This document shows, in pieces, positions 1-6,395 of a stretch of 11,158 bases of DNA. Made by a program: the position numbers and the translations under genes. Origin of the DNA: Lachnospiraceae bacterium (GTDB lineage Bacteria; Bacillota; Clostridia; Lachnospirales; Lachnospiraceae); contig JAIECC010000043.1 of NCBI GenBank assembly GCA_029068665.1, positions 1-11,158 on the forward strand. The letters are read 5' to 3'. Position 1 is the stretch's first letter, and every line of letters starts with the position of its first letter. The notes beneath the pieces are model-generated. The model worked only from the letters and a program-made list of their open reading frames with translations, was not told the origin of the DNA and ran no database searches.

Positions 1-1146
1 TCCATAAGCTGAATAATTCGCATACTTCACATTGATAAATCCGGTATAGCCGCCAATATTGTTGACACCTGCCAAAGCTTCATTGGCTGCCTGCTGCGCC
101 TGTGGCAGTGGACCATTATTCAAGTATCCAACCATAACACTTCCATTGACGGATGGAAACTGTCCTTTTGCATAAATCACATCACTGATTGTACTTCCAT
201 AATATCCGCTTCTTAAACGGTTCAATACTACATTGGCAACTGCAAGCTGTCCCTCGTAGGGTTCTGAACCGGCTTCCATGCTGACCAGACATGCCAGCAA
301 GTAAGCATCATCATAGGATGCCTGCGTTGGTGCCTGCTGTACGGTATCAACTGCAACTGAATTATTTACCGCCTGTGCCAGCGCTGCTGCCTGCTGTGCT
401 GCTTCCTTTTCCTGCTGCGCTGCTAAAGCAGCGGCAATCCGCTCCTGCTCTTCTTCTATGGTAACGGCTGTATCCAGCTTGTATTCTACAGATAAAAATT
501 CTGCAGCCACATAACCTTCCTGACTGTCATCCACCAATACCTTGTACCAGCCCTCCAGAGTTTCCGTTACACAAACCTGATCATCTCTGTTCAGCAGTCC
601 TATAACCTCTGATTCCGTACTGGTTTCCTGGCGCACCCGCAGGATGTCACCGGTTACGGTTCCGATATTTTTTCCATATTCCTCTGCCAAAGACTCTGCA
701 GCCTTTCCTGTCAGAATGAATTCTGTCTTTACATAACCGTTGACATTACCGGAAGTAATCTGGGTCCATTCTCCTTCTACTCCTATAATATCACCCACAC
801 AGCCTGGATACATCTTTCCCACCAGCTCCGATTCTACACTGGCTGCTGCACGCACATTCAAAGTGTCCGTAATATTTGCAATAAATCTTCCATCATATGG
901 AGAGGATTCCGGTGTTGCTACCAAAGGCACATCTACCGATTCCGTGGAACTTTGTATCAGTTCCTCATAAATATCACTGCCCTCTATGGATGACATAATA
1001 GCAGGAGCTGCATGATCCGCAGTTTCTTCTGTCTCCTGATTCATATGCACTTTAATTCCAATTGCTGCTGCCAGTACGCTTAAGGTTGCAATACCTAATG
1101 CTACTTTACCCGTGAAATTGTTTCTTCCATATGTTGTACGTCTCAT
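1..1146 (-). CDS. Exported cell wall hydrolase with two SH3 domains and a SleB-type catalytic domain (C-terminus cut by window edge)
   Basis: Read from ATG at 1146, the frame stays open for 382 codons to the window edge, so the C-terminus is missing. In order: a short basic N-terminus (MRRTTYGRNN), one hydrophobic segment at about residues 13-32 that should act as signal anchor or signal peptide, an acidic stretch, SH3-like repeat 1 (about 85-150, with TDTLNVRAAASVESELVG), SH3-like repeat 2 (about 160-220, with GDILRVRQETSTESEVIGLL), an Ala/Gln/Glu-rich linker (about 228-262, possibly coiled), then a SleB/CwlJ-like Hydrolase_2 domain from about 275 (LACLVSMEAGSEPYEGQLAV, VLNRLRSG, GQFPSV). 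The Glu in SMEAGSEPYEGQ is in the position of the family's catalytic acid. By family it cleaves peptidoglycan outside the membrane, and the SH3 repeats probably bind the wall. It need not be a spore cortex enzyme: this architecture is common in vegetative Clostridia. A GGAG ribosome binding site lies about 8 nt upstream of the ATG. Confidence 0.93.
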   Translation of the reverse strand, partial: MRRTTYGRNNFTGKVALGIATLSVLAAAIGIKVHMNQETEETADHAAPAIMSSIEGSDIYEELIQSSTESVDVPLVATPESSPYDGRFIANITDTLNVRAAASVESELVGKMYPGCVGDIIGVEGEWTQITSGNVNGYVKTEFILTGKAAESLAEEYGKNIGTVTGDILRVRQETSTESEVIGLLNRDDQVCVTETLEGWYKVLVDDSQEGYVAAEFLSVEYKLDTAVTIEEEQERIAAALAAQQEKEAAQQAAALAQAVNNSVAVDTVQQAPTQASYDDAYLLACLVSMEAGSEPYEGQLAVANVVLNRLRSGYYGSTISDVIYAKGQFPSVNGSVMVGYLNNGPLPQAQQAANEALAGVNNIGGYTGFINVKYANYSAYG

Positions 1147-1284
1147 AATAACTTCTCCATTTCGATTTTCTGTCCTATTCATTCCTGCTGCCAAAATCCA
1201 AGCGGCCGCATTCCGCAAAATTGCTAATCTTAGAACAGTTTTTTAATAATCTGTTATGAATTGTTACGTTTTTATTACAGACAT

Positions 1285-1313
1285 AATATAGCAGATTCCA
1301 TATTGCATGTCAA
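1285..1313 (-). promoter_or_regulatory. Sigma-A promoter for the cell wall hydrolase gene
   Basis: On the minus strand there is a perfect -35 TTGACA (1308-1313), a 17-nt spacer and a -10 TATATT (1285-1290). The predicted start near 1278 gives a leader of about 130 nt before the ATG at 1146. That leader contains a GCGG/CCGC stem (1202-1216) and an AACAG/CTGTT inverted repeat (1234-1255), but I recognise no riboswitch class in it. The -35 box shares one base with the -35 of the divergent promoter on the plus strand. Confidence 0.8.
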
Positions 1314-1331
1314 GTTGTCCTATGTCATAAT
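1303..1331 (+). promoter_or_regulatory. Extended -10 promoter for the RsuA-type gene
   Basis: On the plus strand TTGCAT (1303-1308) is followed by a 17-nt spacer and CATAAT (1326-1331). A TG dinucleotide one base upstream of the -10 (1323-1324) makes it an extended -10 element. The predicted start is near 1338, giving a leader of about 39 nt before the ATG at 1377. The -35 matches consensus at four of six bases, so the call is less certain than the divergent one. Confidence 0.6.
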
Positions 1332-1376
1332 CTTTTAAGAAATATTTGTTAAAAATGTAAGAAAGGAGCCTGCAGC

Positions 1377-2081
1377 ATGTCCCAGCTTCGTTTGGATAAA
1401 TATCTGGCAGATGCCGGAATCGGCAGCCGCAGTCAGGTAAAACAATATCTAAAAAAAGGAATGATTTCCGTCAATGACACCATTGTCAAATCCGGAGATA
1501 TAAAAATCCGTCCGGAAACAGATATCGTCCAATATCAGGGACAGCCGGTGCTTCGAGAGGAATTTGTGTATTATATGCTGAATAAGCCTGCCGGCTATGT
1601 CAGTGCAACCGAAGACAATACCTGTGAAACTGTCCTTTCCCTGATACCGGATTCCTCACATCATGACTTATTTCCGGTAGGCAGGCTGGATAAGGATACG
1701 GAAGGCCTGCTGTTAATTACCAATGACGGCGTTCTGGCCCATCAGCTCCTGTCGCCAAAAAAGCATGTAGATAAGACTTATTATGTAGAAGTGGATACTG
1801 CGATTCCGCCTGCTGCCTCCCAGCAGTTTCAGGAGGGGATCGATATTGGAGAAAAAAGGCCAACTCTGCCTGCCCGTTTGGATATCCTCTCTCCTGTCAC
1901 GGCTCATATCACCATCCAGGAGGGTAAATTCCATCAGGTAAAACGTATGTTTCATGCTATAGGCTGTGAGGTTCTGTATTTAAAACGAATCCGTATGGGA
2001 ACTCTGGAACTGGATGAAGCTCTGCCACCTGGTGGCAGTCGGAGACTGACGGAGCAGGAACTAAATGCTTTATCGCGTTGA
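1377..2081 (+). CDS. rsuA: RsuA/RluB-family rRNA pseudouridine synthase, RsuA type
   Basis: 234 aa, normal for the family. The N-terminus is an S4 RNA-binding domain (about residues 3-50; RLDKYLADAGIGSRSQVKQY). The catalytic domain follows, with YYMLNKPAGYVSAT (65-78), the signature GRLDKDTEGLLLITNDG in which D105 is the expected catalytic aspartate, LSPKKHVDKTY, and EGKFHQVKRMFHAIG near the C-terminus. The last motif and the LPPGGSRRLTEQE tail fit the RsuA branch, whose known member converts U516 of 16S rRNA to pseudouridine before subunit assembly. RluB/RluE/RluF-type specificity for 23S rRNA cannot be excluded from sequence alone. AAAGGAG lies 8 nt before the ATG. It is followed by tyrA after 64 nt on the same strand, but tyrA has its own promoter, so co-transcription is only partial at best. 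The symbol is by family resemblance. Confidence 0.9.
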   Translation: MSQLRLDKYLADAGIGSRSQVKQYLKKGMISVNDTIVKSGDIKIRPETDIVQYQGQPVLREEFVYYMLNKPAGYVSATEDNTCETVLSLIPDSSHHDLFPVGRLDKDTEGLLLITNDGVLAHQLLSPKKHVDKTYYVEVDTAIPPAASQQFQEGIDIGEKRPTLPARLDILSPVTAHITIQEGKFHQVKRMFHAIGCEVLYLKRIRMGTLELDEALPPGGSRRLTEQELNALSR

Positions 2082-2085
2082 CGCA

Positions 2086-2114
2086 TTGACACGATAATCG
2101 TTTCGGGATACAAT
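2086..2114 (+). promoter_or_regulatory. Strong sigma-A promoter for tyrA
   Basis: TTGACA (2086-2091), a 17-nt spacer and TACAAT (2109-2114) lie directly after the stop codon of the preceding gene. The predicted start near 2121 leaves a short leader of about 25 nt that contains AGAAAGG as ribosome binding site. No attenuator, T-box or operator-like repeat is visible in this short leader, so I see no sign of tyrosine feedback at the RNA level here. Confidence 0.8.
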
Positions 2115-2145
2115 ATGGAAAGCATCGAAAAAGAAAGGTATTGTT

Positions 2146-3252
2146 ATGAATTTATCCAGTCATTTTACAATCGGATTCATTGGGTTAGGGTTGATTGGAG
2201 GCTCTATTGCCAAGTCCATACGGAGAATTTTCCCGGATTATACAATCGTTGCCTTTGACATTGACCCGAATGCACTGCAGGCTGCCGTTTTGGATGGCAC
2301 AGTCACCACTCCGGCAGAACAGATTGATTCTACATTCTCTCAATGTGATTATATTTTCCTGTGTGCTCCGGTTCATTATAATATTGAATACTTATCTTTA
2401 TTGAAGTCCATCATGAAGCCGGATTGTATCCTGACTGATGTAGGCAGTGTGAAGACGGATATCTATCAGGCTGTGTTGGACCAGGGACTAAGTGATTTCT
2501 TTATTGGCGGACATCCCATGGTTGGCTCAGAGCGGTCCGGCTATGAAGCTGCCAGCGATCATTTGATTGAAAATGCTTATTACTTTATTACCCCCTCCTC
2601 TTCTGTGGAGCAGGCACGAATCGAAGAATTCAGTACCTTTATTGAGGATCTGGGGGCTATTACCATCATATACTCTCCTGCCCGTCATGACCAGACCACG
2701 GCATATATCAGCCATATCCCCCATATCATCGCTTCTGAGCTGGTGAATCTGGTACGGGAAAAGGATGATTCCAAGGGAATGAACCGTCAGCTGGCCGCAG
2801 GAGGCTTTAAGGATATCACCCGGATTGCCTCTTCCAATCCTGTTATCTGGGAGCATATCCTCCTTAGTAATCCCAACAATATCATTGCCGGTCTGGAGGA
2901 ATATATCGAAGACCTGCAGCAAATGGTACAGGCCATTCATAAAAAGGATACCCGCTATATTCATGATTTCTTTCAGAATGCACAGGAATACCGGGACTCC
3001 ATCCCAAATAATGCAACCGGTGTTATTCGGATGAACTATGAAATATTTGTAGATATTCCGGATGAACCCGGCGCCATTGCCGGTGTCATCAATTGCATTG
3101 GTGTTGAAAATATCAATCTGAAGAATCTTGGCATTTCCCACAATCGGGAAGACGAAGAAGGGGTTCTGCGGATATCTTTTTATGAAAAGAAGGACGCAGA
3201 TGTCTCTGCTAAATTATTGCGAGAACAGGGCTACATGGTATATGAGCGATGA
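2146..3252 (+). CDS. tyrA: Prephenate dehydrogenase with C-terminal ACT domain
   Basis: 368 aa, the usual length for a monofunctional Gram-positive TyrA plus ACT domain; there is no fused chorismate mutase. It oxidatively decarboxylates prephenate to 4-hydroxyphenylpyruvate with NAD+, the step that commits the shikimate pathway to tyrosine. The N-terminal Rossmann fold shows GLGLIGGS (13-20), with an acidic cluster at 38-40 (DID) at the end of strand 2 that favours NAD+ over NADP+. GGHPMVGSERSG (121-132) carries the histidine equivalent to the catalytic one of characterised TyrA enzymes. HDQTTAYISHIPH (181-193) belongs to the helical dimer/substrate domain. The last 72 residues (about 297-368; DIPDEPGAIAGVIN) form an ACT domain, which in this family usually senses tyrosine or another amino acid allosterically. 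The start is supported by AGAAAGG 7 nt upstream. aroA follows after 66 nt. Confidence 0.97.
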   Translation: MNLSSHFTIGFIGLGLIGGSIAKSIRRIFPDYTIVAFDIDPNALQAAVLDGTVTTPAEQIDSTFSQCDYIFLCAPVHYNIEYLSLLKSIMKPDCILTDVGSVKTDIYQAVLDQGLSDFFIGGHPMVGSERSGYEAASDHLIENAYYFITPSSSVEQARIEEFSTFIEDLGAITIIYSPARHDQTTAYISHIPHIIASELVNLVREKDDSKGMNRQLAAGGFKDITRIASSNPVIWEHILLSNPNNIIAGLEEYIEDLQQMVQAIHKKDTRYIHDFFQNAQEYRDSIPNNATGVIRMNYEIFVDIPDEPGAIAGVINCIGVENINLKNLGISHNREDEEGVLRISFYEKKDADVSAKLLREQGYMVYER

Positions 3253-3318
3253 GCCTGTTACTTGTCAATCAGAATATAAACTTATCTATATAGGATCGTT
3301 TAAAATAAGGAGCATATT

Positions 3319-4596
3319 ATGTTATTTACAAAAAAGAACTCTCTAAATGGTGAACTTACTGTTCCGGGAGATAAATCGATTTCACACAGAACTATTATGC
3401 TGGGGGCTCTGGCGGACGGCACCACAGAGGTCCATGGCTTTCTGCAGGGAGCGGACTGTCTTTCTTCCATTGCCTGCTTTCGCAGTATGGGAATTGAGAT
3501 TGAAAACCGGCAGAATGTGGTCCGAATCCATGGTAAGGGACTCCATGGATTACAGACTCCGGCTGCCATCCTGGACGTAGGAAACAGCGGCACTACCACC
3601 CGTCTTATGTCAGGCATCTTAGCTGCACAGCCCTTTGCCTGCACGGTAACCGGAGATGCCTCCATTCAGAAGCGCCCCATGGGACGAATCATCACTCCTT
3701 TAACCCAGATGGGAGCAGATATTACCAGTATCCAGGGGAATGGGTGTGCTCCGCTTCGCATTCAGGGCCGTCCATTAACCGGCATTCATTATGTATCACC
3801 GGTGGCTTCTGCACAGGTGAAATCTGCCGTCCTGCTGGCCGGATTATATGCAGAGGGAGAAACCAGTGTTACAGAGCCTTATTTATCCAGAAATCATACA
3901 GAATTAATGTTAGAAGCCTTTGGCGGAGACATTCATTGCAGCGGCAGCACTGCTACGGTCCTTCCGGCTGCCAGACTGGAAGCCCAGAACATTTCTGTTC
4001 CCGGGGACATCTCTTCTGCTGCTTATTTTATTGCTGCAGGATTAATTACACCACATTCCTGCATTACCATTCGCAATGTGGGAATCAATCCTACCAGAGA
4101 CGGTATCTTAGAGGTCTGTAAGGCAATGGGCGCCGATATTCAGATTGAAGTTATTCCACAGACGGTAGGGGAACCGATTGCGGATATTACCGTTCGTACC
4201 AGTCAATTGACCGGAACTGTAATTGAGGGGGGTGTCATTCCAAGATTAATTGATGAAATACCGATTATCGCTATTCTTGCCTGCTTTGCAGAAGGCACTA
4301 CGATTATTAAAGATGCACAGGAATTAAAAGTGAAAGAATCCAACCGGATTGATGTGATGGTGAAGAATCTGGCTGCTATGGGTGCAGATATTGAAGCTAC
4401 TGATGATGGAATGATTATCCGTGGAGGCACACCTCTTCATGGTGCAGTTATTGATAGTAAGCTGGATCACCGCATTGCCATGAGCTTTGCCATCGCCGGC
4501 ATCAATGCAGAGGGAGAAACCGAAATTACCGGCGGAGAATGTGTTACGATTTCCTATCCGGACTTCTATCAGGATTTATCTCAGTTATCTAAATAG
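3319..4596 (+). CDS. aroA: 3-phosphoshikimate 1-carboxyvinyltransferase (EPSP synthase), class II
   Basis: 425 aa, normal length. The enzyme transfers the enolpyruvyl group of phosphoenolpyruvate to shikimate-3-phosphate to give EPSP, the sixth shikimate-pathway step, in the cytoplasm. Visible residues: GDKS (17-20, K19 in the active site), GNSGTTTR (88-95), GDASIQKRPMGR (112-123), IDEIP (311-315, with D312 the expected catalytic acid), KVKESNRID (337-345) and DHRIAMSFAIAG near the end. All four short motifs that define class II (intrinsically glyphosate-tolerant) EPSP synthases are present: GDKS, SAQVK (164-168), RNHTE (191-195) and NPTR (257-260). The start is supported by AAGGAG 6 nt upstream of the ATG. 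It probably shares the tyrA transcript; a weak promoter-like pair in the 66-nt gap (TTGTCA and TATATA, spacer 19) is not convincing. The gene ends 5 bp from the stop codon of a converging small gene. Confidence 0.98.
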   Translation: MLFTKKNSLNGELTVPGDKSISHRTIMLGALADGTTEVHGFLQGADCLSSIACFRSMGIEIENRQNVVRIHGKGLHGLQTPAAILDVGNSGTTTRLMSGILAAQPFACTVTGDASIQKRPMGRIITPLTQMGADITSIQGNGCAPLRIQGRPLTGIHYVSPVASAQVKSAVLLAGLYAEGETSVTEPYLSRNHTELMLEAFGGDIHCSGSTATVLPAARLEAQNISVPGDISSAAYFIAAGLITPHSCITIRNVGINPTRDGILEVCKAMGADIQIEVIPQTVGEPIADITVRTSQLTGTVIEGGVIPRLIDEIPIIAILACFAEGTTIIKDAQELKVKESNRIDVMVKNLAAMGADIEATDDGMIIRGGTPLHGAVIDSKLDHRIAMSFAIAGINAEGETEITGGECVTISYPDFYQDLSQLSK

Positions 4597-4599
4597 CAG

Positions 4600-4620
4600 A
4601 TTTACCACTCTTTGGTAAGT
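4600..4620. repeat. Short inverted repeat at the convergent gene junction, possible weak terminator
   Basis: TTACCA (4602-4607) and TGGTAA (4613-4618) pair around a 5-nt loop, and a T-G and an A-T pair extend the stem by two. It sits exactly where aroA and the converging small gene end and includes the small gene's stop codon. Neither strand has a clear U-run after it (only mixed T/C), so it is at best a weak intrinsic terminator. No better terminator is visible for aroA in the window. Confidence 0.3.
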
Positions 4621-4823
4621 TCTGATTCTTCAATTCCATACAGGCGTTGAAATTCTTTTCTGTCTTTCTCACTTTTAATGAGCATGATATCTTCGAATTT
4701 CCCGGTTTCTAAATCCTTAAATCCTGCTACCTGCTCTCCGGTACAAATGCTGGCATGAATCACCGGTTTTTTCCTGCTTTTATCGTATTCCAATGGTGTT
4801 TTCTCTTTTTTTCTTCCAAACAT
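4602..4823 (-). CDS. Small charged protein of unknown function (73 aa)
   Basis: 73 aa, rich in Lys and Glu, with no signal peptide or membrane segment. It starts MFGRKKEKTP and has a central block (VIHASICTGEQVAGFKDL, about 21-38) followed by DIMLIKSEKDRKEFQRLYGI (about 45-64). I recognise this as a type of small protein seen in Clostridia but know no function for it. The ATG at 4823 is chosen over an in-frame TTG at 4865 because AGGTGAGG lies 7 nt upstream of it, whereas the TTG has no ribosome binding site. The frame is open upstream as far as a stop at 4956-4958, so it runs under the end of the preceding small gene in another frame. Gap to that gene's stop is 88 nt; the two are probably co-transcribed. 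The single cysteine and paired hairpin-like core give no catalytic hint. Confidence 0.72.
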   Translation of the reverse strand: MFGRKKEKTPLEYDKSRKKPVIHASICTGEQVAGFKDLETGKFEDIMLIKSEKDRKEFQRLYGIEESELTKEW

Positions 4824-4911
4824 TTTGTACCTCACCTGTGCCTTGTCCTCTGTAATATATTTCAATATGGAAATAGCTTTCTGTCTTCTGATTCCTGAAC
4901 ATGCAGCATGA

Positions 4912-5109
4912 TCAACTAAATTCGTTCCGCTGAATCCGAACCTGATTAAAATGCTCTACCAGATATGCAACATCCTCCTGTCTGGTGCTGATATTAGGGA
5001 TAGATAACACTTCCTGTCCTGCCTCATTCAGCGCCCGAATTCCATAACTGGTCAATTGATTCTCTTCTTCCTTCGTACTGTTCGAAACGGTCATGGCATA
5101 ACGAATCAT
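4912..5109 (-). CDS. Small protein resembling the DUF6514 family (65 aa), possibly C-terminally truncated
   Basis: 65 aa, soluble, no membrane segment. The core SYGIRALNEAGQEVLSIPNI (about 21-40) followed by STRQEDVAYLVEHFNQ (about 41-56) has the beta-strand, dispersed-acidic loop and helix pattern that I associate from memory with the short Firmicutes DUF6514 proteins; that assignment is tentative and the family has no known function. AAGGAG lies 10 nt upstream of the ATG. Members I recall continue past the NQ with a short conserved tail containing L and D residues. Here the frame instead ends with RIQRNEFS and a stop, while the +1 frame reads SGTNLVDHA at the same place, so a frameshift is possible. 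It lies 184 nt downstream of queA on the same strand. Confidence 0.65.
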   Translation of the reverse strand: MIRYAMTVSNSTKEEENQLTSYGIRALNEAGQEVLSIPNISTRQEDVAYLVEHFNQVRIQRNEFS

Positions 5110-5134
5110 CTTTTTTCAGCTCCTTCACAATTTT

Positions 5135-5155
5135 GTACAGTGCTTTTGTCTGTAC
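5135..5155. repeat. Inverted repeat upstream of the DUF6514-like gene
   Basis: Perfect 6-bp arms GTACAG (5135-5140) and CTGTAC (5150-5155) flank a 9-nt AT-rich centre, 25-45 nt upstream of the start codon at 5109. A -10-like TACAAT on the minus strand (5160-5165) lies next to it, but no good -35 sits at the right distance. If that is the promoter, the repeat would cover the transcription start and could be an operator or a 5' hairpin. The rest of the 184-bp spacer from 5110 to 5293 shows nothing else I can name, and no clear terminator after queA. Confidence 0.35.
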
Positions 5156-5293
5156 TCTTATTGTACCTTGAAAGAGCTTGGAAACCCACGGTTAGCCTTC
5201 GTATTTTTTCGACCTCTTTATTGGAATTTCAAAAGTTCCATTCTTTCCGGCATTGCCCCTGAAATCACTATTGCCTGCTCAAAAGCACACACA

Positions 5294-6319
5294 TCACACA
5301 ATCAGCATGGCATCCCCAAAGCTGAAGAACCGATATTGCTCCTGTACTGCTGTTTCATAGGCATGTAAGATTGTCTCACGGTCAGCCAGAGCTGACACCA
5401 GCATAATCAAAGTAGACTCCGGCAGATGAAAATTGGTAATTAGGCAGTCAACGGTCTTAAACTCATAACCCGGATAGATAAAAATATCCGTCCATCCGCT
5501 GGATGCGGGCACATGACCATTTTTCTCCGCTACAGACTCAATAGTTCTGGTGCTGGTAGTCCCTACGGAAATCACCCGTCCTCCTGCCGCCTTTGTTTCA
5601 TTAATGATTTGAGCTGCCTCTTCATCTACCATATAGAATTCCGAATGCATATGATGGTCTAATACATTCTCTTCCTTTACGGGACGAAAGGTGCCAAGCC
5701 CTACGTGAAGGGTCACTCTGGCAATCCGGATTCCCTTTGCTTCAATCCGCTGCAGCAGCTCCTCTGTAAAATGCAGTCCTGCTGTAGGTGCAGCAGCAGA
5801 GCCGTCATACTTGGCATATACGGTCTGATAACGATTCTTATCCTGAAGCTGATGCGTAATATATGGTGGCAGAGGCATTTGTCCCAACTGGTCTAAAATC
5901 TCCTCGAAAATTCCTTGGTATTCAAAGCGAATCAGGCGGTTTCCCTCTTCTACCACATCGATAACTTCTCCGATCAATAATCCATCTCCAAAAGAGATTC
6001 TGGCACCCACTCGTGCTTTCTTGCCTGGCTTTACCAAGGTTTCCCAGACCTTTTCTTCCTTCCGTTTCAGCAGCAGGACCTCTATGGAGGCTCCGGTCCC
6101 TTCCTTCACCCCCATCAGTCTTGCAGGAATTACCTTTGTATTATTGATGACCAGACAATCTCCGGCATTGAAATAGTCGATGACGTCATAGAAATGCTTA
6201 TGCTCGATTTCTCCGGTATCCCTATGGAGCACCATCAGTCTGGAATTATCCCGCTTCTCCAGAGGGTCCTGTGCAATCAGTTCCTCCGGCAGCTCATAAT
6301 TAAAATCACTTAATTTCAT
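5294..6319 (-). CDS. queA: S-adenosylmethionine:tRNA ribosyltransferase-isomerase
   Basis: 341 aa, the standard length in Firmicutes. QueA moves the ribosyl part of S-adenosylmethionine onto 7-aminomethyl-7-deazaguanine at position 34 of tRNAs with GUN anticodons, giving epoxyqueuosine. Family motifs are all present: an N-terminal LSDFNYELPEELIAQDP block (3-19), LVINNTKVIPARLMG (56-70), PPYI (151-154), AAAPTAGLHFT (175-185), HVGLGTFRPV (205-214), HSEFY (225-229), and GYEF and NFHLPES towards the C-terminus. The start is set by the ATG at 6319 with AAGG 8 nt upstream. It follows pheT after a 76-nt gap without a convincing terminator, so it is probably the third gene of the pheS-pheT-queA transcript. 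No tgt, queG or preQ1 riboswitch is visible in the window. Confidence 0.97.
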   Translation of the reverse strand: MKLSDFNYELPEELIAQDPLEKRDNSRLMVLHRDTGEIEHKHFYDVIDYFNAGDCLVINNTKVIPARLMGVKEGTGASIEVLLLKRKEEKVWETLVKPGKKARVGARISFGDGLLIGEVIDVVEEGNRLIRFEYQGIFEEILDQLGQMPLPPYITHQLQDKNRYQTVYAKYDGSAAAPTAGLHFTEELLQRIEAKGIRIARVTLHVGLGTFRPVKEENVLDHHMHSEFYMVDEEAAQIINETKAAGGRVISVGTTSTRTIESVAEKNGHVPASSGWTDIFIYPGYEFKTVDCLITNFHLPESTLIMLVSALADRETILHAYETAVQEQYRFFSFGDAMLIV

Positions 6320-6395
6320 ACTATTAACCTTGTTCTACAGGCCGGAGAAAACCTCATGACCTGTTTCTATTCATTATCTGCTTATCACCAATATC

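Noticed and set aside
740..970. 76-codon plus-strand open frame and similar antisense frames in the cell wall hydrolase region
   Set aside because: It lies antisense to the well-supported SH3 domains of the hydrolase, has no ribosome binding site and an unremarkable Ser/Thr/Pro-rich translation.
1147..1278. c-di-AMP (ydaO-type) riboswitch in the hydrolase leader
   Set aside because: The leader is about 130 nt and contains none of the conserved blocks of that class; only short hairpins are visible.
2527..3141. 204-codon minus-strand open frame inside tyrA
   Set aside because: Antisense shadow of a gene with clear Rossmann and ACT domains; no ribosome binding site and no recognisable domain.
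3262..3292. Possible aroA promoter TTGTCA with TATATA
   Set aside because: The spacer is 19 nt, or 15 nt with an alternative -10, and the boxes are imperfect; tyrA read-through explains aroA expression.
5056..5368. Two overlapping plus-strand open frames in the queA downstream spacer
   Set aside because: They overlap the ends of minus-strand genes, have no good ribosome binding site and resemble no family.
6320..6395. Terminator between pheT and queA
   Set aside because: ACAGG and CCTGT arms exist but enclose an 18-nt loop and are not followed by a U-run.
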